A stretch of DNA of 39,794 nucleotides from NCBI GenBank assembly GCA_012517255.1, contig JAAYVH010000135.1:1-39794 (forward strand). Direction: 5' to 3'. Position numbers and translations under genes: made by a program. This stretch comes from Chthonomonadales bacterium. GTDB lineage: Bacteria > Armatimonadota > Chthonomonadetes > Chthonomonadales > CAJBBX01. Shown in pieces: positions 9,279 through 17,421 of this stretch. Below the pieces are notes generated by a model, which saw only the letters and a program-made list of their open reading frames with translations, did no database searches and was not told the origin of the DNA. The first letter of the stretch is position 1; each line of letters opens with the position of its first letter.

Positions 9279-10349
9279 GTGGCGCATTTGCCACGATACG
9301 GCATCGCGATAGGGGTGGCGTTGGGTCTCGTCGGGGCAGGAGGATGCTCATCTGCCAAGAAGCCGCCAAGGACGGTATACGTGTCGCTTGACAGCTTGGT
9401 CGTTCGGCATCCGGCCTATGCTGGACGCGAGCCTGGCGGCGTTCGTCAGTCCGTACGCATGCCCTCGGAGTCGGACCGAGACATGCCGCAACTGCCTGCG
9501 CCGCTGCAGATACGTCCTGGGCCGGGGCGCTCCGATACGGCCGACGATCGGGCGGTGAACGCGGCAAGCAGCCGGCTTGAGGAACTGGAGCGCCGCCTCC
9601 GGGTTCGCGCTGAGGCCGCACGCATGCGCGAGGTGAGGCTGATGTACGCGACGCTCAAGGCCGACCGCCGCGAAGCGCTCCGCGACGCGCAGGCCCGAAT
9701 CGCGGAGGCCCAGAAGACGGCGCAGGATAACGCACGGCCGGCAATGCGCGCGCTCGACCTTCGCATTGTGGCTCTCGCGGCGCAGCGCGGCTCGCCTGCT
9801 GCAGGTCCTCCTGAGGAGGTCGAGGCTGCCTTGAAGGAGGCCCGGGCAGAGCGTAAGGCGCTCGATGCCAAGCTGAGCAGCGATCTGGCAGCGATTCGTA
9901 TGCGCGAGATGACGGCGGTCGGCCAGCACATGGACGTGCGTGAGGCCGATCTGGAACGGGCCCTGGCGATTGCCGACGCCGAGAGACGCCGCGAGGTGGA
10001 CATGGCCATGCGCCGTTACCGCGAGGCATTGTTGGCAGCCCAGCGAGATACTTCGTTCACGGCTGAAGCCCGACTCACGGCCAGCCCCGGGACCCCGGAG
10101 GGTGCGGGCAGGGCTGCGCTGAAGGCGGATACGCCTGAGGTGCGCGCGACGCCGGTTGCACGTCGCTCGTTGCCGATGAGACCGGCGAGCCATCTGGTGA
10201 ACGAGCTCGCGCGCGCTGATTTGCGGTCACATGTGCTGCGCATAGCGAGAGAGCGAGGCTGGACCGTGGTGTTTCGCCGGCAGCCGGGGTGTCCGGACAT
10301 GACTGGCGTCGTTGTGGAGACATTGACGAAGGAGCGCTTCTTGCGATGA
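9279..10349 (+). CDS. Second, diverged Skp/OmpH-like coiled-coil envelope protein
   Basis: A 356-residue protein starting at GTG 9279, 12 bp after skp. Residues 7-24 are hydrophobic and end in GAGGCSS, a poor lipobox, so it may be a lipoprotein anchored by that cysteine or simply a secreted protein. Residues from about 85 to 260 are almost entirely charged helix (ELERRLRVRAEAARMREVRL and similar). The C-terminal ELARADLRSHVLRIARERGW...VVFRRQP segment resembles the last strand of Skp-like proteins. The middle region is longer than in skp and rich in Ala/Arg/Glu. It ends in an ATGA overlap with lpxD, so the two are translationally coupled. I infer a tandem paralogue with a chaperone or spacer role; the exact function is unknown. 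Confidence 0.62.
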   Translation: MAHLPRYGIAIGVALGLVGAGGCSSAKKPPRTVYVSLDSLVVRHPAYAGREPGGVRQSVRMPSESDRDMPQLPAPLQIRPGPGRSDTADDRAVNAASSRLEELERRLRVRAEAARMREVRLMYATLKADRREALRDAQARIAEAQKTAQDNARPAMRALDLRIVALAAQRGSPAAGPPEEVEAALKEARAERKALDAKLSSDLAAIRMREMTAVGQHMDVREADLERALAIADAERRREVDMAMRRYREALLAAQRDTSFTAEARLTASPGTPEGAGRAALKADTPEVRATPVARRSLPMRPASHLVNELARADLRSHVLRIARERGWTVVFRRQPGCPDMTGVVVETLTKERFLR

Positions 10350-11455
10350 GCGGTGGTTCAGCGCTGGCGACGGGCACGAGTGTCGGTGTCGGTCGGACAC
10401 TGACCGTGCAGGAGCTGGCCGAGGAGGTCAAAGGCGCCGTTTCGGGCGACGGGACTGTCGCCATCGGAGGCGTCGCATCCATCACCGATGCACAGACGGG
10501 GGATATCGTCTTCGCGGAGTCGCCGCGGTTCCTGAGTGAGGCCGAGCGATCGCGTGCATCCGCCGTGGTAGCTTTCCTCGACGCGGTGTCGCCCGACAAG
10601 CCGCTGATCAAAGTCGAAAACCCCCGGTTCGCGTTTGCTCGCATTCTGGCCCTGTTCTCGCCTAGACTGGCGCCGCCGATCGGCGTGGACCCGACGGCAG
10701 TCGTCGGCGCCGGCGCTAGCATTTCGGCCACGGCGTCCATCGGGCCCCATGTTGTCATCGGCGAGAACGCAGTGATCGGTGAGCGCGCAATAGTCCTCTC
10801 TGGGTGCCATGTCGGGGAAAACGTGCGCATTGGCGAGGACTGCGTTCTGTATCCGAACGTGGTTATCTATCCCCACTGCAAGCTCGGGGCGCGAGTCATC
10901 ATCCATGCGGGCGCCGTGATAGGTTCAGACGGGTTCGGATTCGTTCGCATCGGCAACCGGGCGCACAAAGTGCCGCACGTCGGCATCGTCGAGATCGAGG
11001 ACGACGTCGAGATAGGCGCCAACGCGACCGTGGATCGAGCCAAGACTGGCGCGACGGTGATCGGAGCGCGGACCAAGATAGACAATCTGGTCCAGATCGC
11101 TCACAACGTCAAGATCGGGCCCGACAGTATCGTGGCGAGTCTGACCGGCATTGCCGGGAGCGCGCGCATCGGTCAAGGCGTCGTGATGGCGGGTCAGGTC
11201 GGTATACGCGACCACGTCAGGATCGGTGACGGCGCGGTTCTGCTGGGCGGCACGGGCGCGTGGGGCGATGTTGAAAGCGGCGCCGTCGTGTCAGGTTCGC
11301 CGGCGAAGCCCCATCGAGTCCGACTGAAGGAGCTCGCCGCTGCGGACCGTGGGCCGGAGACGATCCGCAGAGTGAAGGAACTGGAAGCCCGCGTGGCAGA
11401 GCTCACAGAGCGTCTGGCAGCCGTCGAGCGCGGCACGAATGCGCACGGTGATTGA
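10346..11455 (+). CDS. lpxD: UDP-3-O-acylglucosamine N-acyltransferase LpxD
   Basis: Third step of lipid A synthesis: transfers a 3-hydroxyacyl chain from ACP to the amino group of UDP-3-O-acylglucosamine in the cytoplasm. It has 369 residues: an N-terminal uridine-binding domain (about 15-105), a left-handed beta-helix of hexapeptide repeats (about 110-325) and a C-terminal coiled helix (about 340-365). Catalytic His is H253 in QIAHNV; HAGAVIGSDGFGF at about 187-199 is also conserved. The start at ATG 10346 overlaps the preceding stop (ATGA), with AAGGAG at 10329-10334. The frame is open upstream to 10289, but that would add an unconserved leader. Confidence 0.97.
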   Translation: MSGGSALATGTSVGVGRTLTVQELAEEVKGAVSGDGTVAIGGVASITDAQTGDIVFAESPRFLSEAERSRASAVVAFLDAVSPDKPLIKVENPRFAFARILALFSPRLAPPIGVDPTAVVGAGASISATASIGPHVVIGENAVIGERAIVLSGCHVGENVRIGEDCVLYPNVVIYPHCKLGARVIIHAGAVIGSDGFGFVRIGNRAHKVPHVGIVEIEDDVEIGANATVDRAKTGATVIGARTKIDNLVQIAHNVKIGPDSIVASLTGIAGSARIGQGVVMAGQVGIRDHVRIGDGAVLLGGTGAWGDVESGAVVSGSPAKPHRVRLKELAAADRGPETIRRVKELEARVAELTERLAAVERGTNAHGD

Positions 11456-12318
11456 TAGTGTCCGTGCCGTCTGCCACTCTCCGCACGCTGGATCTGCCGC
11501 AGGTTACCTTGCGGCGACCGGTGCAAGCGGAAGGCACGGGCGTTCACACAGGGCACGCGTGCCGTGTGACGATCGAGCCTGCCGGACCTGATGCAGGGAT
11601 TGTGTTTGGCGACGCCGACGGCAGCTTCCGACTGTCGGCGTCACGATGGATCGCAGCCGCGCGGTGCACGATGGTCGGCGACGGACGTCTGTGCGTTCAG
11701 ACGGTGGAGCACCTTCTGGCGGCGCTGTCGGGCTTGATGATTGACAATGTCAGGATCATGGTGGATGGTCCCGAAGTTCCCATTCTCGACGGCAGCGCGC
11801 AACCGTGGGTGGATCGAATACTGGAAGCGGGTACCGTCGAGCTGGATGCGCCGGCCGTGGCTTATGTGATCCGCGAGCCGGTTGCTGTCGAGTGCGGCGA
11901 GGCCCGGGCAGCGGCGGCGCCTCATGCAGCCCTCGCGTTGAGCGTGACGACGGAGTATCAGCATCCCATGCTGGGCAAACAGACCTACACGGCGGAGCTG
12001 ACCCGGGATGCCTTCATCCGCGATCTTGCGCCGGCGCGCACGTTCGCTCTGGCGGAGGAGGTCGAGCATGTACTGGCGAGGGGACTTGCGCGCGGAGCGG
12101 ATCTGAGCAACACCTTGCTGGTGTATGCGGATCATTATTCAGATGCGCTCAGAGTTGATGATGAGTGTCTCAAGCACAAGGTTCTCGATGTGCTTGGGGA
12201 CCTGTGTGTCTTGGGCAGGCGACTTCATGCCACTATTACCGTGCACAAGCCTGGCCATGCAGTAAACGCTCAGTTGGTGCAGCGGCTCGCGGGATTGGGC
12301 TGCGATCCGCTGATATGA
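11452..12318 (+). CDS. lpxC: UDP-3-O-acyl-N-acetylglucosamine deacetylase LpxC
   Basis: Zinc-dependent deacetylase, the committed step of lipid A synthesis. It has 288 residues from TTG 11452, whose TTGA overlaps the lpxD stop; GTG 11458 is an equally good start, two residues shorter. Zinc ligands are visible: H87 in QTVEHLLAAL (with the general-base Glu at 86), H242 and D246 in KHKVLDVLGDL, and H269 in the GHAVN motif. Length is close to the usual 300. It lies between lpxD and fabZ rather than in the cell-division cluster, where many Proteobacteria have it. It stays separate from fabZ, whereas Bacteroidetes fuse the two. Confidence 0.97.
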   Translation: MIVSVPSATLRTLDLPQVTLRRPVQAEGTGVHTGHACRVTIEPAGPDAGIVFGDADGSFRLSASRWIAAARCTMVGDGRLCVQTVEHLLAALSGLMIDNVRIMVDGPEVPILDGSAQPWVDRILEAGTVELDAPAVAYVIREPVAVECGEARAAAAPHAALALSVTTEYQHPMLGKQTYTAELTRDAFIRDLAPARTFALAEEVEHVLARGLARGADLSNTLLVYADHYSDALRVDDECLKHKVLDVLGDLCVLGRRLHATITVHKPGHAVNAQLVQRLAGLGCDPLI

Positions 12319-12328
12319 GGAGGAGATC

Positions 12329-12802
12329 ATGTTAGATGTCGAGCAAATCCGGGCCTGCCTTCCGCATCGGTTCCCGATGCTGCTGGTGGACAGGATTCTG
12401 GAGATCGAGCCCGGCAAGCGTGCTGTCGGCGTGAAGAACGTCACGATTAACGAAGACTTTTTCAACGGGCACTTCCCCTCGCAGGCCATCATGCCCGGTG
12501 TACTCATCATCGAGGCGATGGCCCAGGTCGGCGGCGTGCTGATGCTCTCGGTTCCCAGTCTTCGCAACACCATACCGGTCATTGCACGCATTGACAATGT
12601 ACGCTTTCGACGGCCCGTGGTGCCGGGAGACGTCCTCGTGACGGAGGTCAACGTGCTCTACTTCCGCAGCCGTGTGGGACGTGTCATGCTGACCGGTCGT
12701 GTCGAGGACGAGATAGTCGCCGAGGCCGAAATGCATTTCAAGCTGGTCGATCCTCGCCCTGCCGAAGTTGTCGAGATCGCTGCGCAACCGGAGGGAGAGT
12801 GA
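12329..12802 (+). CDS. fabZ: 3-hydroxyacyl-ACP dehydratase FabZ
   Basis: Hot-dog-fold dehydratase that converts 3-hydroxyacyl-ACP to trans-2-enoyl-ACP in fatty-acid elongation. It competes with LpxA/LpxD for 3-hydroxyacyl-ACP, which explains its place here. It has 157 residues; catalytic His H48 lies in FFNGHFP and the active-site Glu E62 in PGVLIIEAMAQ. The ATG at 12329 has a strong AGGAGG ribosome site at 12318-12323. The gene follows lpxC by 10 bp and precedes lpxA by 3 bp. Confidence 0.97.
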   Translation: MLDVEQIRACLPHRFPMLLVDRILEIEPGKRAVGVKNVTINEDFFNGHFPSQAIMPGVLIIEAMAQVGGVLMLSVPSLRNTIPVIARIDNVRFRRPVVPGDVLVTEVNVLYFRSRVGRVMLTGRVEDEIVAEAEMHFKLVDPRPAEVVEIAAQPEGE

Positions 12803-12805
12803 CGC

Positions 12806-13600
12806 ATGGTTCGCCGGGTACATCCGTCGGCGATAGTGGATCCAGGCGCCTATCTGGCGGAGACGGTTGTTGTCGGGCCGTTCTGTTACGTTGGAGACGA
12901 CGTTCACATTGGCGAGGGGACCATTCTTCATTCGCATGTGTGCGTCTTTCCGGGTACCCGTATCGGGCGAAAGTGCGCTGTGTGGCCGGGCGCCGTGCTT
13001 GGGGGCGATCCTCAGGACCACAAGTACAAGGGTGAAAAGAGCCTTCTCGTGATCGGCGACAACAACATCATCAGAGAGGGCGTCACCATGCACCGGGCTG
13101 TCGGTGAAGGTATCGCGACGCGCATCGGCAACGACAACATGTTCATGGCGTGCTCGCACGTGGGCCACAACTGCGAGATTGGCGACGGCAACACCATCGC
13201 CAGCTACGTCGGGCTGTCTGGGCACGTCACCGTGGAAGACAACACGGTGTTCGGCGGGATGGTGGGGGTGCACCAGTTCTGCCGCATCGGCAAGCTGGCG
13301 ATGCTCGGGGGCCTGAGCAAGGTCAACCAGGATGTGCCGCCGTTCATGCTGTCGGACGGCGTGCCGGCAAGGGTCATTGACCTGAACAAGATCGGGCTTC
13401 GGCGGTCAGGGGTGCCCCCAGCCTCCCGAACGATCCTGCGGCAGGCCTACAAGTTCCTGTACAGGGCTGATCTGAACCTGTCGCAGGCGCTCGCGCGAAT
13501 CGAGGATGAGCTCGACATGACCGAGGAGCTTGAATACCTCGTGACGTTCATGCGCGGAACGCAGAGCGGCTATGCAGGAAGGGGCAACGAGCGGCGTTGA
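12806..13600 (+). CDS. lpxA: UDP-N-acetylglucosamine O-acyltransferase LpxA
   Basis: First step of lipid A synthesis: moves a 3-hydroxyacyl chain from ACP to the 3-hydroxyl of UDP-GlcNAc. It has 264 residues: a left-handed beta-helix of hexapeptide repeats (about 5-185), then an alpha-helical C-terminal domain. The catalytic base is H121 in CSHVGHNC. GGDPQDHKYKGE at about 66-77 and the QDVPPF turn at about 175-180 are hallmark segments that distinguish it from LpxD. Its order after fabZ and before lpxB is the classical one. Confidence 0.97.
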   Translation: MVRRVHPSAIVDPGAYLAETVVVGPFCYVGDDVHIGEGTILHSHVCVFPGTRIGRKCAVWPGAVLGGDPQDHKYKGEKSLLVIGDNNIIREGVTMHRAVGEGIATRIGNDNMFMACSHVGHNCEIGDGNTIASYVGLSGHVTVEDNTVFGGMVGVHQFCRIGKLAMLGGLSKVNQDVPPFMLSDGVPARVIDLNKIGLRRSGVPPASRTILRQAYKFLYRADLNLSQALARIEDELDMTEELEYLVTFMRGTQSGYAGRGNERR

Positions 13601-13631
13601 GGCACGTCACGCACGCAACGGCCGGGGCTCC

Positions 13632-14879
13632 ATGACTCCCAATATCGCGATACTGGCTGGCGAGAGCTCGGGTGACGGGTTCGGCGCTCGATTGGCAGCG
13701 GAGCTTCATCGCGCCGTGCCGGAGCTGAGACTCTGGGGGCTCGGAGGCGACCGCATGCGGCGGGCTGGCGTGGACGTGATCGAGGACATCCACGGTTGGG
13801 CTGCCATCGGGATCGTGGAGTCGTTGCGCGTCGCGCCGAGGCTTCGCTTCAGGGTCTTGCCCAAACTGCAGCGGGCGATCGGCGAGCGCCGCCCATCGGT
13901 TGTCATTCCCATTGACTTCGGAGCCTTCAACGTCCCTGTTGCCCGCTGGTGCAAATCCAGAGGCCATCGGGTGCTCTATTTCCTGCCTCCCGGGTCATGG
14001 CGCCGCAGCGGTCCGCCGCCATATGGTCTTGCCGCTGCGACCGATGCCATTGCCACGCAGTTTCCATGGTCCGAGGAGCGGCTCCGACAGGCCGGCGCCA
14101 ATGCGACGTTTGTTGGGCATCCGCTGCTCGACATCGTCAGGCCTACCGAGGAGCGCGACCGGTTCATCGAGAGCATCGGCCTCGATCATCACATGCCCAT
14201 CGTAGCGCTGCTGCCGGGAAGTCGCCGCGCTGAGCTGACCCATACATCGCCGGCTCTGGCCGATGCCGCGCGGATGATGACGGCTCGCTTGCCGGGCCTG
14301 CAGTTCGTGACGGCGCTGGCCGGCTCGGGGGCTTCGTCCAACCCTGGCTGGACACCCGAACCGCTGCAGGCATTGGCGGAAGCCGCCGGGCATGGGCATC
14401 CTCGTGTGGCGATTGTCCGGGGGCGCACCCATGACGCTCTGGCCCATGCCGACGCTGCGGTGGTATGCTCGGGCACCGCGACGCTCGAAGCTGCCATCCT
14501 CGGCGTGCCGATGGTGATCATCTATCGCGGTTCGCGCCTCATGCGCATCGAGTATGCGCTGCGCCGGGTCAGCCGCATCGAACACATAGGGCTGCCCAAC
14601 ATCATCGCCAACCGGCGCATCATGCCTGAACTCGTTGCGGACGCTGCAACCCCCGAAGCGATCGCCGAACATACCATGCGGTACCTGCTGGATAAGGAAG
14701 CGGCTGTCGCCGCTCGTCGTGATCTGGAGCATGTGCGGTTGTCCCTTGGCGAACCCGGAGCGTGTCGGCGCGCCGCCGACATGGCGCTGCAGCTCGCGGG
14801 GCTCGCGGGAGCGCCTGTGACACAGGGCCATGCTCAGGCCAACGTCGGATCCGGCGCCGCCGCGGGATCGTTGCTATGA
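13632..14879 (+). CDS. lpxB: Lipid-A-disaccharide synthase LpxB
   Basis: GT19 glycosyltransferase that condenses UDP-diacylglucosamine with lipid X (diacylglucosamine 1-phosphate) to give the lipid A disaccharide at the inner face of the membrane. It has 415 residues from ATG 13632. The mature family start, IAILAGESSGDGFGARL, follows directly, so this start is preferred over ATG 13572, which would overlap lpxA by 29 bp. PIDFGAFN, LPGSRRAEL and CSGTATLEAAILGVPMVIIYR are conserved segments. The substrate-making hydrolase (LpxH, LpxI or LpxG) is not in the window. The stop overlaps the msbA start (ATGA). The short C-terminal tail is Ala/Gly-rich. Confidence 0.95.
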   Translation: MTPNIAILAGESSGDGFGARLAAELHRAVPELRLWGLGGDRMRRAGVDVIEDIHGWAAIGIVESLRVAPRLRFRVLPKLQRAIGERRPSVVIPIDFGAFNVPVARWCKSRGHRVLYFLPPGSWRRSGPPPYGLAAATDAIATQFPWSEERLRQAGANATFVGHPLLDIVRPTEERDRFIESIGLDHHMPIVALLPGSRRAELTHTSPALADAARMMTARLPGLQFVTALAGSGASSNPGWTPEPLQALAEAAGHGHPRVAIVRGRTHDALAHADAAVVCSGTATLEAAILGVPMVIIYRGSRLMRIEYALRRVSRIEHIGLPNIIANRRIMPELVADAATPEAIAEHTMRYLLDKEAAVAARRDLEHVRLSLGEPGACRRAADMALQLAGLAGAPVTQGHAQANVGSGAAAGSLL

Positions 14880-16687
14880 CCACGCCGGCCTCTCACAGCC
14901 AGGCTGAAGACAACGCGCGCGAGCGCGAAACGTTGCGACGCCTGCTGGCCTACCTCAAGCCCCATCGCAAGACCATCGCGGCAGGGTTGGCCTGCGCAGC
15001 GGGAGTCGCGGCGGTCAGCGCTGCGCTCAAAGTCGGCATCAAGCTCGTGATTGACGCCATGGCAGGCGAGGAAGTGGGTCGGCTGAACTTCGTTTGTCTG
15101 GTGGTGGTCGGCGTATTCGTGATCAACGGGCTGTTGGCGTATGGACAGACGTTCTACCTGTCGCTGGTTGCCCAGAGGGTGACGGCGAGGATGCGGGAGG
15201 AGATCTTCTCCCACCTGCACAGTCTGTCGCTGTCGTTCTTCAATCGGCGCAGGACCGGCGCCATCATGTCAACGCTGACCAACGACCTGCCGGTCATCCA
15301 GAACGCGACGATGACCATCCGTGACGTCGTGGCGGCGCCCTTGCACATCATCGGGTGTCTCGCTCTGCTGTTCTACACGAGCTGGCGACTCACTCTCGCG
15401 GCGGTTGTGGTGGTTCCCCTCATGGGGCTCGCCATATCGCGTATCGGCAAGAAGATCCGCAAGATATCGGACCTTGTCCAGATCCGCCTCGCGGACATCA
15501 CGACGATCGCAGAGGAGACGCTGGCCGGCGTGCGGATCATCAAGTCGTTCGCGACGGAGAGCCATGAGATACGGCGGTTCAGCATCGAGAACGAGCGGAC
15601 GTTCAACGCGGTGATCAGCGGGGTGAAGCAGAGCGCCAGACTCCGGCCCGTCATCGAGTTCCTCGGTGCGTTCGGCATTGCGCTGGTGATCTTCCTGGCA
15701 GGCAACGAGGTGGTTCGCAATGCGCGGCTCGAAAGCCAGGGGCTCGAACCGATCAGCAAGATGACGATCGGCGGCCTCGCCATGTTCGTCGTGGCGCTCC
15801 AGACGCTCGCACGGGCTGTGAGCGATCTGGGAGGCATTAACAACACCCGGCAACAGGCAATGGCGGCGGCGCAACGGATCTTCACCGAGGTTCTTGATCA
15901 GCGCAGCGAAGTCGAGGAGCGCCCCGATGCCCTTGAGATGCCTCCCATCCGTGGGCACGTCGAGTTCGAACATGTCAGCTTCGGCTACGGCGACGGGACG
16001 CTAGTACTGCGCGACATATGCATGGAAGTGCGCCCGGGCGAGGTCGTGGCTCTCGTCGGACACAGCGGCGCGGGCAAGAGCACGCTGGTGGATCTGATCC
16101 CGCGTTTCTATGACGTGACATCGGGCAGCATCCGCATAGACGGCATAGACGTACGGGATGTTAAGCTGGAGACGCTGCGCCGGCAGATCGGCATCGTTCC
16201 GCAGGAGACGTGGCTGTTTGCCGGCACGCTGCGCGACAACATTGCCTACGGCAAGCGGGATGCGACCGACGACGACATTCGCCGAGCGGCCTACGCGGCT
16301 AACGCGTTCTTCATCGACTCGATGCCCGACGGGTTCGACACGATCGTTGGCGAAAGGGGAGTCCGGCTGTCTGGCGGCGAGCGGCAGCGCATCGCCATCG
16401 CTCGGGCCATTCTGACGGATCCTCGGCTGCTCATTCTCGACGAGGCCACGAGTTCCCTCGATGCATCGTCGGAAGCGCTGGTTCAGGAAGCGCTCGATCA
16501 ACTCATGCGTGGCCGGACGACCATCGTCATTGCCCACCGCCTGTCCACGGTGCTTGGGGCCGACCGCATCCTTGTGCTGGACCAGGGCCGAATCGTTGAG
16601 AGCGGATCGCACCCCGAGTTGCTTGCCCTCGACGGCCTCTATGCGCAGCTCTACACCAAGCAGTTCCGCACGGAGCTTGCCGGCTAG
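14876..16687 (+). CDS. msbA: MsbA-like ABC transporter (lipid A flippase)
   Basis: Half-size ABC exporter of 603 residues. An N-terminal six-helix transmembrane domain (about 30-350) is fused to a nucleotide-binding domain. Walker A GHSGAGKST is at about 395-403, signature LSGGERQRI at about 497-505 and Walker B LLILDEATSSLD at about 518-529, with the switch IAHRLS after that. In the family, MsbA flips lipid A-core across the inner membrane. The start is ATG 14876, overlapping the lpxB stop; the open frame extends upstream but only as an Arg-rich tail over lpxB. Context inside the lpx operon supports lipid A as cargo, although drug exporters share this architecture. Confidence 0.92.
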   Translation: MTTPASHSQAEDNARERETLRRLLAYLKPHRKTIAAGLACAAGVAAVSAALKVGIKLVIDAMAGEEVGRLNFVCLVVVGVFVINGLLAYGQTFYLSLVAQRVTARMREEIFSHLHSLSLSFFNRRRTGAIMSTLTNDLPVIQNATMTIRDVVAAPLHIIGCLALLFYTSWRLTLAAVVVVPLMGLAISRIGKKIRKISDLVQIRLADITTIAEETLAGVRIIKSFATESHEIRRFSIENERTFNAVISGVKQSARLRPVIEFLGAFGIALVIFLAGNEVVRNARLESQGLEPISKMTIGGLAMFVVALQTLARAVSDLGGINNTRQQAMAAAQRIFTEVLDQRSEVEERPDALEMPPIRGHVEFEHVSFGYGDGTLVLRDICMEVRPGEVVALVGHSGAGKSTLVDLIPRFYDVTSGSIRIDGIDVRDVKLETLRRQIGIVPQETWLFAGTLRDNIAYGKRDATDDDIRRAAYAANAFFIDSMPDGFDTIVGERGVRLSGGERQRIAIARAILTDPRLLILDEATSSLDASSEALVQEALDQLMRGRTTIVIAHRLSTVLGADRILVLDQGRIVESGSHPELLALDGLYAQLYTKQFRTELAG

Positions 16688-16689
16688 AC

Positions 16690-17421
16690 ATGAGCGTCCC
16701 ATCCACACCTGATGGCCGGAGGGGCGCATCAGCAGGAGACCAGAAGGTTCAGACACCGTTCAGGGCACGCTTCCTGGGATTCGTCATGTGGGCTTTGGCC
16801 CGGTTCATCGGGATGACGCTCCGCGTCCGTTTCGAAGGGCAGGATCGCCTCGAGGAGATGCTGGCATCGGGCCAGGGCCTCATCATGATCACCTGGCATG
16901 GCCGCACGCTGATCCCCGCCAATGTTTTCCGACATCGCGGCTACTGGGTGATGATCTCGCTGTCGCGCGACGGCGAGATGCAGAACTGCATCTTTCGTCG
17001 GTTCGGTTTCCAGACGGTCCGAGGCTCGACGAGCCGCGGCGGCATACGCGCCACGCTGGAGCTGGCGCGGAGGCTGAAGGAAGGCGGCGCGCTGGCCTTC
17101 ACGCCGGATGGGCCGCGCGGGCCCACCCACAAGATCCAGATGGGCACGCTGTTGCTCGCCCAGAAGTCGGGCTGCAGGATCGTGCCCGTTGGCATCAGCG
17201 CCCGACCCCGCTGGCTGGTCAGGTCGTGGGACCGCTACATGGTTCCTGCTCCGTTCGCAAGAGCGGTCTGGATAGTGGGCGAGCCGGTCTCGGTCTCGCC
17301 GGATGCAGATGACGAAGAGAAGGCGCGCATCTGCTCCGATCTGGAGCTGGCGCTCAACCGGCTCGAGCAGCGGGCCGAAGAGATGCTCGGGTTTGAGTAC
17401 CCGGCGGAGTTCGCGACGTGA
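16690..17421 (+). CDS. DUF374 acyltransferase, LpxJ-type lipid A late acyltransferase candidate
   Basis: A 243-residue protein of the DUF374 family (lysophospholipid-acyltransferase-like). Motifs: WHGR at 69-72, SRDGE at 92-96, RGSTSRGG at 111-118 and TPDGPRGP at 138-145. A hydrophobic segment at about 27-45 probably holds it to the inner membrane. In epsilon-proteobacteria a DUF374 protein, LpxJ, adds a secondary acyl chain to lipid A in place of LpxM. Its position between msbA and waaA supports that role here, but the acyl chain and the acceptor cannot be read from sequence. It starts 2 bp after msbA and overlaps waaA by GTGA. Confidence 0.85.
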   Translation: MSVPSTPDGRRGASAGDQKVQTPFRARFLGFVMWALARFIGMTLRVRFEGQDRLEEMLASGQGLIMITWHGRTLIPANVFRHRGYWVMISLSRDGEMQNCIFRRFGFQTVRGSTSRGGIRATLELARRLKEGGALAFTPDGPRGPTHKIQMGTLLLAQKSGCRIVPVGISARPRWLVRSWDRYMVPAPFARAVWIVGEPVSVSPDADDEEKARICSDLELALNRLEQRAEEMLGFEYPAEFAT

